A stretch of DNA of 64,000 bases from Cytophagaceae bacterium (GTDB taxonomy: Bacteria > Bacteroidota > Bacteroidia > Cytophagales > Cytophagaceae), in the NCBI GenBank assembly GCA_025455005.1, contig JALONH010000010.1, positions 1 through 64,000 on the forward strand, given 5' to 3'. Under the pieces are notes generated by a model. The model did no database searches. It was not told the origin of the DNA and worked only from the letters and a program-made list of their open reading frames with translations. The position numbers and the translations under genes were made by a program. This document shows, piece by piece, positions 8,598-18,397 of this stretch; the stretch's first letter is position 1, and the number at the start of each line of letters is the position of its first letter.

Positions 8598-9902
8598 TTA
8601 AAATACGTGGTGATGAACACTTTCCTGAATCATCGGGTGATTCTTTGGTATTAAGGCTAATTTAGAAAGAGCGGTCAATACCATGAATAAGAATATACCC
8701 AAGAATACAAGACCCATACCTAATTCCATAAACAATGTGATACCGTCTAGACCACCTTGTTGCTTCATGATTGGAGGAGTTAACATCATATAGAAATCTA
8801 ACCAATGTCCGACTACAACCACACCACAAATTACTTTTAAGATAATAGATTGTCTTTTTGCATTTCGAGTCATTAATATTAAGAAAGGGAATACGAAATT
8901 CATTACTAATATTAAGAAGAACAACGGAGTATAGGCATCTGTTTTCAAGCGTGTAATAAAATATCCAACTTCTTCCGGTAAATTTGCATAATAATACAAT
9001 AAGAATTGCTCAAACCAGATATATGTCCAAAATATGGAAAATGCAAATACAAACTTTCCTAAATCGTGTATATGATTTTCGTTTACGATTGCTAAATAAC
9101 CATTGTCTTTCAATACTAATACTATGAAGGTTAATATAGCTAAAGCTGAGATGAACCAACTGGCAAAACAATACCAACCAAACATAGTACTAAACCAATG
9201 CGGGTCAACAGACATAGCCCAATCCCAAGCAGACATAGAAGAAGTAACTCCAAATATAACAAGGAAGCCAGCTGACACAATAACAATTTTATGATACCAT
9301 TTTTCGTCTCCTGTAATATCTTCATTCTTCATATGACCACGAATAATGTGGAAGAAAACTAACCAAAGACCAAAATAGACAGCCGAACGAATTAAAAAGA
9401 AAGTAGAATTTAAGTAGCCTTTTTTATGATCTAGTACATGGTCGTATTGAGGAGAATTTTTATCATATAAATATTCATGCGTCCAATGGAATAAATCATG
9501 ACCGAATACGATAAATAAAAGGATTGTAAGTGGAGCTGCTATCCATAAATAGTTACCGAATGCAGCGGGCACTCTGATGATAGAAGACGACCAACCTGCC
9601 CAAGCAACATAATTAAATGCCACGAAGAAAACTCCCATTACTGATATACCAGCAAAGAAAATATTATTGTGCCATAGGTTTTTTGCTAAACGAACTACCC
9701 AAGCCGCAGTTTCATGATGCCCTTCAGCGCTATGAGCTGCCGCAACTTCTTCATGCCCATGATGGCCACCCATCATAGAAAATACAATTCCCAAAATCAA
9801 TAACACTATTCCCAATCCTATGGTCATGAAGATTTTCTTCTTAGCATTGGCGGTGAATACAAATGTTTCGTCCAGATTTACAGTGGTAGGATGATGTGCC
9901 AT
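8598..9902 (-). CDS. actF: Alternative complex III subunit ActF
   Basis: The protein has 434 residues with about ten membrane segments and is the second large quinol-side membrane subunit of alternative complex III, related to ActC. Family-like stretches are WAMSVDPHWFSTMFGWYC, FSIFWTYIWFEQFLLYYYAN and LVGHWLDFY-like VVVGHWLDFYMM. A His-rich loop (GGHHGHEEVAAAHSAEGHHE) lies between the first two helices. It is the last act gene and is joined to oxidase subunit II by a short gap, as in Bacteroidota where the complex III-oxidase supercomplex is known. Confidence 0.93.
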   Translation of the reverse strand: MAHHPTTVNLDETFVFTANAKKKIFMTIGLGIVLLILGIVFSMMGGHHGHEEVAAAHSAEGHHETAAWVVRLAKNLWHNNIFFAGISVMGVFFVAFNYVAWAGWSSSIIRVPAAFGNYLWIAAPLTILLFIVFGHDLFHWTHEYLYDKNSPQYDHVLDHKKGYLNSTFFLIRSAVYFGLWLVFFHIIRGHMKNEDITGDEKWYHKIVIVSAGFLVIFGVTSSMSAWDWAMSVDPHWFSTMFGWYCFASWFISALAILTFIVLVLKDNGYLAIVNENHIHDLGKFVFAFSIFWTYIWFEQFLLYYYANLPEEVGYFITRLKTDAYTPLFFLILVMNFVFPFLILMTRNAKRQSIILKVICGVVVVGHWLDFYMMLTPPIMKQQGGLDGITLFMELGMGLVFLGIFLFMVLTALSKLALIPKNHPMIQESVHHHVF

Positions 9903-9931
9903 ATCTTTTTATAAGATCTTATCAAATATTT

Positions 9932-10525
9932 TTATTTCTGAAGAACGTTTTTTACGTAAAGAGCAATTTTCCAACGATCGCTTGATTCGATCTGGGAACC
10001 ATGTTGCAACATACGTCCTTTACCGTGGGTAATAACGTGGTAAACATGACCTGCTGTTACCAATTTTAAACTGGAAGATTTTAAGTTCGCTATACCGGCT
10101 AGTTTTGTAGATACCGGTCCATCCCCTTCTCCCGTTTCACCATGACAATGCGCGCAGAATCTAACATATAATACTTCTCCTTCTGCTAAAATTTGTTCCG
10201 TAGTATCTAAAGGAGATTTTACATTTGCATTTGCCCATTCTAGCGAATCCTTAGAAACAGAATAAGGTGTGTATCCTCTTTTTATTGTACCCGGAACCGG
10301 CATACGCATATTCATACCGTTGTTATAAGGCATAACATTATATTCCTCCGGATATGCTGCAGAATCATCCACTAAAGTGAATGGCTCATACGCTTCTGAT
10401 ACATACATGTTAGGTGCATATTCAGATCTAGGATTCTCATGAACCGGAATACGGTCAAAGTTATGGTTACACGACATAATCACGGAACCGATAACAGAGA
10501 GAGAAGCAATTAAATTATATTTCAT
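9932..10525 (-). CDS. actE: Alternative complex III monoheme cytochrome c lipoprotein ActE
   Basis: The product is 197 residues from the ATG at 10525; two further upstream codons (TTG GTT) are open but need not be translated. The N-terminus is a lipoprotein signal with lipobox SVIMSC (Cys 19). A single heme c motif CAHCHGETGEGDGPVS lies near residue 125, followed by candidate axial Met residues (GKGRMLQHGS). ActE is the periplasmic monoheme subunit that passes electrons out of complex III. In this cluster the nearby acceptor is CuA of oxidase subunit II. Confidence 0.93.
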   Translation of the reverse strand: MKYNLIASLSVIGSVIMSCNHNFDRIPVHENPRSEYAPNMYVSEAYEPFTLVDDSAAYPEEYNVMPYNNGMNMRMPVPGTIKRGYTPYSVSKDSLEWANANVKSPLDTTEQILAEGEVLYVRFCAHCHGETGEGDGPVSTKLAGIANLKSSSLKLVTAGHVYHVITHGKGRMLQHGSQIESSDRWKIALYVKNVLQK

Positions 10526-10552
10526 AACCAAATGTCAGGTTGCAGTTCTATT

Positions 10553-11083
10553 TTATTCCATGGTTTTAGTAGACACTTCAGAAGCTCCGGAAGCTTTAAT
10601 AATTCCAGATAAAGCTATAGCATCCATACTTGCATTTTTCGCTAAATCAACGGTTAATACAAATTTATCATCAACACTTCTAGGGTCAAACATTTTTGGT
10701 TGTGCCCAAGGTTTTAAATTACTGGCCACGAAAAACGTACCTGTCATCCCCAAAGCACACAATAACACTGTTAATTCAAACGTAATCGGAATAAAATCCG
10801 GTAGTGCTATATATGGTTTACCACCTATATCCATTGGCCAATCAAATCCAAGAGTATAAATCATCATGGTTAATGCCAATATCGTTCCCGTCAATCCGAA
10901 CAAGAAACCGGCGATAGGGAGATTAGAATAGTGGTAACCTAAAGCGTCATCTAATCCATGAACCGGGTAAGGTGTATATACTTCATTTATCTTAACACCT
11001 TGATGACGTATTTTGCCTACTGCTTCTAACAATACGTCCTCTTCATCGTACACCCCAACTACAAAATTTTTTCCTTTTTCCAT
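10553..11083 (-). CDS. actD: Alternative complex III subunit ActD (DUF3341)
   Basis: The protein has 176 residues from the ATG at 11083; a TTG two codons upstream is possible. It has an N-terminal cytoplasmic domain beginning FVVGVYDEEDVLLEA and containing VYTPYPVHGLDDALG, then two membrane helices with the segment LPDFIPITFELTVLLCALG. These are hallmarks of DUF3341/ActD. It is a structural subunit without cofactors and sits between actC and actE. Confidence 0.92.
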   Translation of the reverse strand: MEKGKNFVVGVYDEEDVLLEAVGKIRHQGVKINEVYTPYPVHGLDDALGYHYSNLPIAGFLFGLTGTILALTMMIYTLGFDWPMDIGGKPYIALPDFIPITFELTVLLCALGMTGTFFVASNLKPWAQPKMFDPRSVDDKFVLTVDLAKNASMDAIALSGIIKASGASEVSTKTME

Positions 11084-11110
11084 ATTCAATATAAGTAGTA
11101 TCCGGATTAA

Positions 11111-12466
11111 TTATTTTTTTTCTGAAGATGAATTAATAATGGTTTTAACTTCAGCCATGTTAATTACAGGGAAATATTTTGCAAATAACAAGAACAATGT
11201 GAAGAACAAACCAAACGTGAATAAGTAATCTCCTACATCATACATAGTTGGTGTAAAGTATGACCAGCTAGAAGGAAGGAAATCTCTATGTAAAGAAGTA
11301 CAGATAATAACGAAACGTTCAAACCACATCCCGATGTTCACTACGATACAAAGAATGGATGTCCAAAGTATGCTCGTTCTTACTTTTTTGAACCAAAATA
11401 ATTGTGGCGAGATTACGTTACAACTCATCATAGCCCAATACGCCCAGTAATATGGACCGAATGCGCGGTTGATAAACGCATAACTTTCATAAGGCACACC
11501 TGAGTACCATGCGATAAAGAATTCTGTAATGTAAGCAACCCCTACTATGGAACCGGTAGTAACAATTACTTTATTCATAGACTCCAAGTGATTGATCGTA
11601 ATATAGTCTTCTAGATTATATACTACACGGGTAATCAACATTAAAGTCTGTACCATGGCAAAACCAGAGAAAATAGCACCGGCTACGAAGTAAGGAGGGA
11701 AAATGGTAGTATGCCATCCGGGAATTACAGACGTTGCAAAGTCCATAGATACGATTGTGTGTACAGATAGTACTAAGGGAGTTGAAACACCGGCTAACAC
11801 TAAAGATACGGCTTCGTAACGGGACCATGTCTTAGCAGAACCATCCCAATTCATTGATAAAGCTCCATAAATGGAACGACGGATACCTGTAGCTCTCTCG
11901 CGTATTGTAGCAAAATCAGGAATAAGACCTACATACCAGAAAACAAGCGATACCGTAAAATAAGTGGAGATGGCAAATACATCCCACATTAATGCAGAAT
12001 TGAAGTTTTGCCATAATGATCCGAATGTATTCGGAAGTGGCAACACCCAATGCCCACACCATGGTCTACCCATGTGAGCAATAATGAAAGTAGCGGCACA
12101 TAATACAGCGAAGATTGTCATAGCTTCAGCCGCACGGTTGATTGACGTTCTCCATTTTTGTCTAAACAATAACAAAATAGCAGAAATTAGAGTACCGGCG
12201 TGACCAATACCTACCCACCACACGAAGTTGGTAATGTCCCATGCCCAACCGATCGTTTTGTTAAGACCCCACATACCGATACCTTCGTACCAAGTAGTCC
12301 ATAAACAATACCCACCGTAAATTAACGTAATAACGGAAATGGTAAAGGCTACTATCCAAGCCAGTGAAGGTTTACCTTCAACTTGTTTACATATGTCGTT
12401 GGTAACATCTTTGGCTTTTTTACCATTGGTAACTAATGGAGGCCTAACCGATGAAGTAACTTGCAT
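11111..12466 (-). CDS. actC: Alternative complex III NrfD-like membrane subunit ActC
   Basis: The protein has 451 residues with about ten membrane segments, of the NrfD/PsrC superfamily. It is the membrane subunit that carries a quinol site next to the iron-sulfur subunit. Visible family segments are WVGIGHAGTLISAILLLF, MGRPWCGHWVLPLPNTFG and SVHTIVSMDFATSVIPGWH, then PPYFVAGAIFSGFAMVQTL. It follows actB by 14 bases. Quinol oxidation at ActC/ActF is established for the family; the exact residues here are inferred. Confidence 0.95.
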   Translation of the reverse strand: MQVTSSVRPPLVTNGKKAKDVTNDICKQVEGKPSLAWIVAFTISVITLIYGGYCLWTTWYEGIGMWGLNKTIGWAWDITNFVWWVGIGHAGTLISAILLLFRQKWRTSINRAAEAMTIFAVLCAATFIIAHMGRPWCGHWVLPLPNTFGSLWQNFNSALMWDVFAISTYFTVSLVFWYVGLIPDFATIRERATGIRRSIYGALSMNWDGSAKTWSRYEAVSLVLAGVSTPLVLSVHTIVSMDFATSVIPGWHTTIFPPYFVAGAIFSGFAMVQTLMLITRVVYNLEDYITINHLESMNKVIVTTGSIVGVAYITEFFIAWYSGVPYESYAFINRAFGPYYWAYWAMMSCNVISPQLFWFKKVRTSILWTSILCIVVNIGMWFERFVIICTSLHRDFLPSSWSYFTPTMYDVGDYLFTFGLFFTLFLLFAKYFPVINMAEVKTIINSSSEKK

Positions 12467-12480
12467 ATACTTTAGAATTA

Positions 12481-15400
12481 TTAAGCTTTAGAAATATTTC
12501 TGATTTTAGTTAAGTACGTAACATTCGGTTGAACATTTAATTCTTCCAACACTGTATACGTTCTTTCTTTATTTTCTTCGTTACGTTCTTTATACACTTG
12601 ACTGTTTAAATCTCTATAGTCTCCAAATACAATAGCACCTGTAGCACAAGAGGCAGCACAAGCTGTTTGAACTTCACCGTCTTCTATCTTACGTTTTTCT
12701 TTCTTCGCTTTTAATTTGCCTTCTTGTATTTTTTGAACACAGAAAGAACATTTTTCCATTACACCACGAGAACGAACCGTTACATCCGGATTCAATACCA
12801 TACGACCTAATGAAGTATTCATTGTCACGTTTTTATCAAACATGTCTCCATTGTCAAAGTATTTAAACCAATTGAATCGACGTACTTTATATGGACAGTT
12901 GTTGGCACAATAACGAGTACCGATACAACGGTTATATGTCATCTGATTTAAACCTTCTGAGCTATGAGTAGTCGCTGCAACCGGACACACCGTTTCACAT
13001 GGTGCGTGATTACAATGCTGGCACATCATAGGTTGGAATGTTACTTGAGGATTTTCAGAAGGATCTTCCATGGCTACTACATCACCGTCAAAATAAACGC
13101 CGGTTTCTTTTGGCTCAAATTCTGATGAATAGTAACGATCGATACGGATCCAATGCATTTCACGAGCATTGATGACTTCTTTTTTGCCTACAACCGGAAC
13201 ATTGTTTTCCGCTTGACAAGCAATAACACACGCACCACAACCAATACAAGAGTTCAAGTCGATAGACATGCTCCACAAGTGATTGGGTTGGTGGTGTTGG
13301 TCTTTCCAAATATCTAATTCAGCCGGTGCCACCTTTTTACCGTCACCATTGGTAACTAATGGGATGAAACGACCCGCTGATGGATTCTTTTTATATTCTT
13401 CTAATGTAGCATCCTGTATGATAGGACGTGCCATTAACGTTTGGTGCGTTTGAGTTAACGCAAGTTTAACTACTTCACCGGTTGGTTCAATTGTTACAGT
13501 ACCTGCGTTTGTTGAAATAAAACCTTCAACATTTTTTAACCAAGTAAATACATTTTGACCAACACCATCCCCACATTTTCCGGATTTGGATCTACCATAC
13601 CCTAATGCTATAGAGGCGGTGCCTTTGGCCTGACCTGGTTGAATTAAAACAGGTAAGGTAATGGAGGATTTCCCATTCGTTACTTTTACTAATGCTCCTT
13701 GTTCAAGACCTTTCTCTTTCGCATATGAAATTGGAAGGGCAATGTAGTTATCCCAAGTAGCTTTAGAAATTGGATCCGGAAATTCTTGTAACCAAGGATT
13801 GTTTGCCTGGGCACCATTTCCTAGACCTATTTTTTCATATACTTTTAATTCAATACCATTAACGGCAGTATAATTTTTAGTAAACGAAGTAGATATTGCT
13901 GTTACGTCTAAACCGTTTGAAGCGGGTTCAACTGTAGTCGATGAGATACCCGGCTCTAGTACACCATCATGTAAGGCTTTATCCCAAGACTGACCATTTA
14001 AAATAGAAGAAGTCCAAGTTGATTTTACAAAAGCGTAAAAATCAGATGGAGCTCCTGCCCATTTTAATAATGAAGATTGTGCCTGACGAGTATCAAATAT
14101 ATTTTTAATAGTAGGTTGAGCTAAGGAGTAGAAACCTATTTTAGGTTCAGCGTCATTCCAAGATTCTAGATAGTGAGAATCCGGTGCAATAAAGGTACAT
14201 AAACTTGCTGTCTCATCTGCTCTATCAGCGAAAGAAACAGTAAGCAAGGTATTCTTTAATACTTTCTCAATCTCAGCACCTCTGTAATAATCGTATACAG
14301 GATTAACGCCATAGAATATTACAGCTTTTACGGTTCCCGCTACTAACTCATCTACAAACGTATTCATTTGCTCATCGTTCCCTTGGAAGGTTTGATAGGC
14401 ATTTTTGAAACTGATGGTAGAACCATAGTTACCTAGAATGACGTTAATTTCATTCACTACAGCTTGAATAGAAGGGTCATTAGAACCGGAAACGACAAGC
14501 GATTTACCTCTTGCATTCAACAAATCTGTTGCAGCCTTATTTAAAACATCGTTCTTTTTGGAAGAAACAGAAATTTTATTGGAAGATAATTTATTGTATA
14601 ATTCGCTTACAAAAGCTGCTTCTTCAGAAGGTTTAATCCCCACTCTATAGTCCGCATTCGATCCGGTTAGGGATAAGCCAGTCTCAAATTGATAATGACG
14701 AGACATTGTTTTCTTTTTCGCACTCAATTTACGTGTGGCTGCATATTGACGAGCAAATTCAGTTGGCGATATCCAAGTACCTAAGAAATCTGCACCTAAA
14801 CTTACAATAACATCCGCTTTTGAGAAATCATAAGATGGAACAGCATACTGACCAAAGGTTATTTGATTGGCTTTTAAGATGCCATAATACGATATAGCAT
14901 CGTATTGTATATGTTTTGCTGTTGGAAATTTAGATGCAAAAACAGATAGTGCTCTTTTAGTCGAAGGACTATATATCGAAGGCGTTACGATACGTATTTC
15001 ACCACCTGCTGAAGCTATGGTTTCCAGCGATGAGGTGATTTCAGCATCAATTTTATCCCAAGAAGCCGATTTACCTTTAATAGTAGGTTTAGCTAATCTT
15101 GCTGTATCGTACAATCCAAGAACAGAAGCTTGAGCTTTTACAGAAGTTCCACCTTGGTAAACAGACGACAGTTTATTGCCTTCAATTTTAATTGGTCTAC
15201 CTTCGCGTGTTTTAACAACAACCGGTAAACACTCGCTACCATCTATGTATGTAGTGGCATAATAATTAGCGATACCCGGATCAATTTCTTCCGGTTTATT
15301 AACGTAAGGAATTGCCTTCTTAACCGGAGCTTCACAAGCTGCCAACGTCACCGCTGCAACACTGAAACCTAGCATTTTTAAGAAATCCCTTCTATCCGGA

Positions 15401-15531
15401 CCGCTTTCTGCGTTATCTTCACTTTTTAGAGGAAGGTATTCCGGAAACTCATTATGAGCGGTTTTAACGAAATCTTCTGTTTGGTTCAGCTCTTCTAAGC
15501 CTTTCCAGTATACTTTAGTGTTTTCTTTCAT
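12481..15531 (-). CDS. actB: Alternative complex III iron-sulfur subunit ActB (molybdopterin-oxidoreductase-like)
   Basis: The protein has 1,016 residues. A twin-arginine signal DRRDFLKMLGFS near residue 48 is followed by a lipobox-like LAAC. The first about 700 residues are molybdopterin-oxidoreductase-like; in ActB this part is known to lack the cofactor. The C-terminal part is a ferredoxin-type domain with four Cys clusters: CIGCGACVIACQ, CQHCNHAPCETVCP, CIGTRYCANNCP and CSFCVQKI with CAASCATGAIVFG. Electrons from quinol pass through these clusters to the heme subunits. It is placed between actA and actC, as expected. Confidence 0.96.
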   Translation of the reverse strand: MKENTKVYWKGLEELNQTEDFVKTAHNEFPEYLPLKSEDNAESGPDRRDFLKMLGFSVAAVTLAACEAPVKKAIPYVNKPEEIDPGIANYYATTYIDGSECLPVVVKTREGRPIKIEGNKLSSVYQGGTSVKAQASVLGLYDTARLAKPTIKGKSASWDKIDAEITSSLETIASAGGEIRIVTPSIYSPSTKRALSVFASKFPTAKHIQYDAISYYGILKANQITFGQYAVPSYDFSKADVIVSLGADFLGTWISPTEFARQYAATRKLSAKKKTMSRHYQFETGLSLTGSNADYRVGIKPSEEAAFVSELYNKLSSNKISVSSKKNDVLNKAATDLLNARGKSLVVSGSNDPSIQAVVNEINVILGNYGSTISFKNAYQTFQGNDEQMNTFVDELVAGTVKAVIFYGVNPVYDYYRGAEIEKVLKNTLLTVSFADRADETASLCTFIAPDSHYLESWNDAEPKIGFYSLAQPTIKNIFDTRQAQSSLLKWAGAPSDFYAFVKSTWTSSILNGQSWDKALHDGVLEPGISSTTVEPASNGLDVTAISTSFTKNYTAVNGIELKVYEKIGLGNGAQANNPWLQEFPDPISKATWDNYIALPISYAKEKGLEQGALVKVTNGKSSITLPVLIQPGQAKGTASIALGYGRSKSGKCGDGVGQNVFTWLKNVEGFISTNAGTVTIEPTGEVVKLALTQTHQTLMARPIIQDATLEEYKKNPSAGRFIPLVTNGDGKKVAPAELDIWKDQHHQPNHLWSMSIDLNSCIGCGACVIACQAENNVPVVGKKEVINAREMHWIRIDRYYSSEFEPKETGVYFDGDVVAMEDPSENPQVTFQPMMCQHCNHAPCETVCPVAATTHSSEGLNQMTYNRCIGTRYCANNCPYKVRRFNWFKYFDNGDMFDKNVTMNTSLGRMVLNPDVTVRSRGVMEKCSFCVQKIQEGKLKAKKEKRKIEDGEVQTACAASCATGAIVFGDYRDLNSQVYKERNEENKERTYTVLEELNVQPNVTYLTKIRNISKA

Positions 15532-15558
15532 ATATAGAATGAATAACTAGGCTTTCGA

Positions 15559-16857
15559 TTAATAGTGACATTTAGAGCAATCTAACCCACCGATATTTTC
15601 GGCGGTCATATCCCCTTTACGTTTAGCTTGTTCATGAACTTTTAACAAGCGATCATAATATGCATTATCTTTAGCATTCACTGCCGTTTCTCTGTGACAG
15701 TTGATACACCATCCCATAGTAAGGTTAGAATATTGTTTTACTACTTCCATCTCTTCGATAGGACCATGACATTTTTGACATTCTATACCAGCAACAGTAG
15801 TATGTTGTGAGTGGTTGAAATACGCTAAATCAGGTAAATTGTGTACACGAATCCAGCGGATTGGTTGATTTTTTTCATATGCATCCGTCAATTGCTTGAT
15901 TAAATCTTCCGATCCACTTGGACCTTTTTTCACATGAGTATGACAATTCATACAGATATTTAAAGAAGGTATACTTGCACTTTTAGATTTATAAACGGTA
16001 GTATGGCAGTAATTACAGTTAATTTTTAAATCGCCGGCGTGTAGTTTATGAGAATATGGGATAGGTTGTACCGGTTGATAGTTTTGGTGAACACCAATGT
16101 CCATCATCCCTAACCAACAAGCCCGAATGGTAATAACAACGAATATAACGGAGACAATCGCAATAAATCCTTTACTAGATACAAATTTTTTAATATCAAA
16201 CGACTGATTTACTAATTCTTTATCATCTTCTGCTAGAGTAGCCTCTTTCTCTTTTAAAAATCTTTTTATGACAGATATGAATATCGTAAGAACAACTAAT
16301 ACTAAAATTAATACAACAACTACGATTCCAAGTATCAAAGTGTCATTAGAAGACCCTGAAGCAGATTGGCCTTGTGCAGTTGTTGATGATGCAGATGGAT
16401 CTGCTTTTGCTGCTGGTTTAGGAGCATTTTCAACGTATAATAGAATAGCATCAATTTGAGCATCCGTAAACGTTGGAAAACTTGTCATTTGTACCTTATT
16501 CCACTTATTAAACAATTCGACTGCTTCTTTATCACCATCGGCAATCATTTTAGAAGAATTACGAATCCAAGAATGTAACCAAGCTGTCTTTCGACGTTTG
16601 GTAACACCGGACAGCGCAGGACCTACAGATTCTTCGTAGACATGGTGACAGGATTTACAGTTTTCTTTGAAGAGTTGCTCGCCTTGTGCAATCAAAGCAG
16701 CATCGGCACCACTTGCGGCGGCAGCCGTAGAATCTTGGGCAATCGTGTTAAACGTTGCTACAGAAGCGATGAAGAACGCTACCAGGGTTCTAGATACAGA
16801 CCTCAGAATATTGATTTTGGACATGTTGAAGTGTGTTTTTTCCGAAATTTTGGCCAT
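15559..16857 (-). CDS. actA: Alternative complex III multiheme cytochrome c ActA with an extra N-terminal heme domain
   Basis: The protein has 432 residues. Two ATGs are possible: 16857 and 16824 (Met 12); the second gives the cleaner signal peptide. Six heme c motifs are present. The first, CKSCH at residue 67-71, is in a class I cytochrome domain (residues about 52-150) followed by a membrane helix. A second membrane segment then leads into a pentaheme domain with CNYCH, CMNCH, CQKCH, CINCH and CSKCH. The classical ActA is pentaheme, so the front domain is an addition. It is the first gene of the cluster, directly after a strong promoter match. Confidence 0.94.
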   Translation of the reverse strand: MAKISEKTHFNMSKINILRSVSRTLVAFFIASVATFNTIAQDSTAAAASGADAALIAQGEQLFKENCKSCHHVYEESVGPALSGVTKRRKTAWLHSWIRNSSKMIADGDKEAVELFNKWNKVQMTSFPTFTDAQIDAILLYVENAPKPAAKADPSASSTTAQGQSASGSSNDTLILGIVVVVLILVLVVLTIFISVIKRFLKEKEATLAEDDKELVNQSFDIKKFVSSKGFIAIVSVIFVVITIRACWLGMMDIGVHQNYQPVQPIPYSHKLHAGDLKINCNYCHTTVYKSKSASIPSLNICMNCHTHVKKGPSGSEDLIKQLTDAYEKNQPIRWIRVHNLPDLAYFNHSQHTTVAGIECQKCHGPIEEMEVVKQYSNLTMGWCINCHRETAVNAKDNAYYDRLLKVHEQAKRKGDMTAENIGGLDCSKCHY

Positions 16858-16876
16858 TTTTTCCCGAAAAGTCCTA

Positions 16877-16907
16877 CAAATCTATATTCCGTATTCGATT
16901 AATCAAA
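16877..16907 (-). promoter_or_regulatory. Bacteroidota-type promoter of the act-cox cluster
   Basis: On the minus strand, TTTG (16907-16904) and TAGATTTG (16884-16877) are separated by exactly 19 bases, a full match to the TTTG-N19-TAnnTTTG consensus. The predicted start of transcription is near 16871, giving a leader of about 15 bases to the first ATG or about 47 bases to the second. It is the only clear promoter found upstream of the 16-kb leftward cluster. Confidence 0.75.
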
Positions 16908-17125
16908 CTATTTTTTAGGAGAAAAAGCCCTTTTTAGGGGTTTAAACACCGTTATTGAGCACAAAATATTGAGTGTCTTGGTTTTATAAAATTCAAAAAA
17001 TATGCACAGCCTGTAGTTTAGAATTATTATAAATAATTCGTTTGATTTGCTACTTTTCCAAATAGTATTCTGATTAGTGACAAACAACATAAGCTCATTG
17101 AATAGTAAATGGTTCACTTTTATTT

Positions 17126-17133
17126 TAAGTTTG
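17126..17133 (+). promoter_or_regulatory. Candidate -7 box of the sugar transporter gene
   Basis: The sequence TAAGTTTG matches the TAnnTTTG -7 element and ends four bases before the ATG at 17138, which would give a nearly leaderless transcript. No TTTG was found at the right distance upstream, so the call is tentative. Confidence 0.4.
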
Positions 17134-17137
17134 TGGA

Positions 17138-18397
17138 ATGAACACTACAAAAACAACTCCTCATTCTTTTTATCTTATACTTCTTTTGTTCTTCATTTTT
17201 GGATTTATCACATGGGTAAATGGAGTATTAGTTCCTTACTTAAAATTAGCGTGTGAGTTAGAAGACTGGCAGGCCTACTTAGTCACCACTGCATTTTACT
17301 TACCCTACCCGCTAATGGCTATACCATCCGCATCTATCCTTCAATTCATAGGTTATAAAAAAGGGATGTCAATCGGATTATTGATTGTAGCATTAGGCAG
17401 CTTGCTTTTTATACCAGCAGCATACGAAAGAAAATATAGTTATTTTTTAATAGGATTATTTATTCAAGGTTCCGGTTTATCCTTATTACAAACAGCTGCA
17501 AATCCTTATGTAACAATTGTAGGTCCTATTGAACGTGCGGCACAGCGGATTAGTATAATGGGTATAGGTAATAAAGTAGCCGGTATTTTAGGTGCACTGA
17601 TTTTAGGGCATTTGGTTTTATCTGATGTGGATGTTTTGACGGCTACTTTATCAGACCTATCCGAAATGGCTAAGGCATCGGAATTGGATGCTTTAGCACA
17701 AAGAGTTATTTTCCCATACATATGGATAACACTTGCGCTTGTTGGTTTAAGTATATTTTTAATGTGGGTGTCCTTACCTGAACCGGAATTAATACAACAG
17801 AAAGATGACGTTCGATCTGATTATAGAGGATTGAAACAATTCCCATATTTGTGGATAGGTGTTGTAGCGCTTTTTCTTTATGTAGGGGCAGAAGTGATCG
17901 CAGGAGATACTATTACAGTATATGCAACAGAAAAATGGAACATTCCATTGAGTACTTCCAAATCCTTTACATCGTTGACGTTAATCAGTATGTTGGTTGG
18001 CTATGGAATAGGTGTTATTTGTATTCCAAAATATATTACTCAACAACAAATGTTATCCATAAGTGCCGGTTTGGGCATTGTATTGACATTGGGAATCGTA
18101 GTGTTCGAAGGAATGTATAGTGTAGCTTGTGTTGCATTATTAGGAGCGGCAAATGCTATTGTCTGGCCGGCTATATGGCCATTAGCGATAGAGGGACTTA
18201 AAGAATACACTGCTAAAGGATCTGCTTTTCTTATCATGGGAATATCCGGAGGTGCCCTCCTACCCTTACTTTATGGTTGGTTTACTTCCATTTCCTTCAT
18301 CGGGCAACAATATGCATATGGCATCTTACTTCCTTGCTATCTTTTTATTTTATATTTTGCTCGTAAAGGGCATACACTGGGAAAAAAAATCATATGA
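17138..18397 (+). CDS. Sugar MFS transporter, FucP/GluP family
   Basis: The protein has 419 residues with twelve membrane segments. It opens with FFIFGFITWVNGVLVPYLK and has QTAANPYVTIVGP and IMGIGNKVAGILGALILG, which are typical of the fucose/glucose/galactose-H+ symporter group. The substrate is likely a hexose or an amino sugar, but cannot be set from sequence. Its stop codon overlaps the start of murB (ATGA at 18394-18397), so the two are translationally coupled, an unusual pairing that hints at cell-wall sugar uptake. Confidence 0.9.
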   Translation: MNTTKTTPHSFYLILLLFFIFGFITWVNGVLVPYLKLACELEDWQAYLVTTAFYLPYPLMAIPSASILQFIGYKKGMSIGLLIVALGSLLFIPAAYERKYSYFLIGLFIQGSGLSLLQTAANPYVTIVGPIERAAQRISIMGIGNKVAGILGALILGHLVLSDVDVLTATLSDLSEMAKASELDALAQRVIFPYIWITLALVGLSIFLMWVSLPEPELIQQKDDVRSDYRGLKQFPYLWIGVVALFLYVGAEVIAGDTITVYATEKWNIPLSTSKSFTSLTLISMLVGYGIGVICIPKYITQQQMLSISAGLGIVLTLGIVVFEGMYSVACVALLGAANAIVWPAIWPLAIEGLKEYTAKGSAFLIMGISGGALLPLLYGWFTSISFIGQQYAYGILLPCYLFILYFARKGHTLGKKII

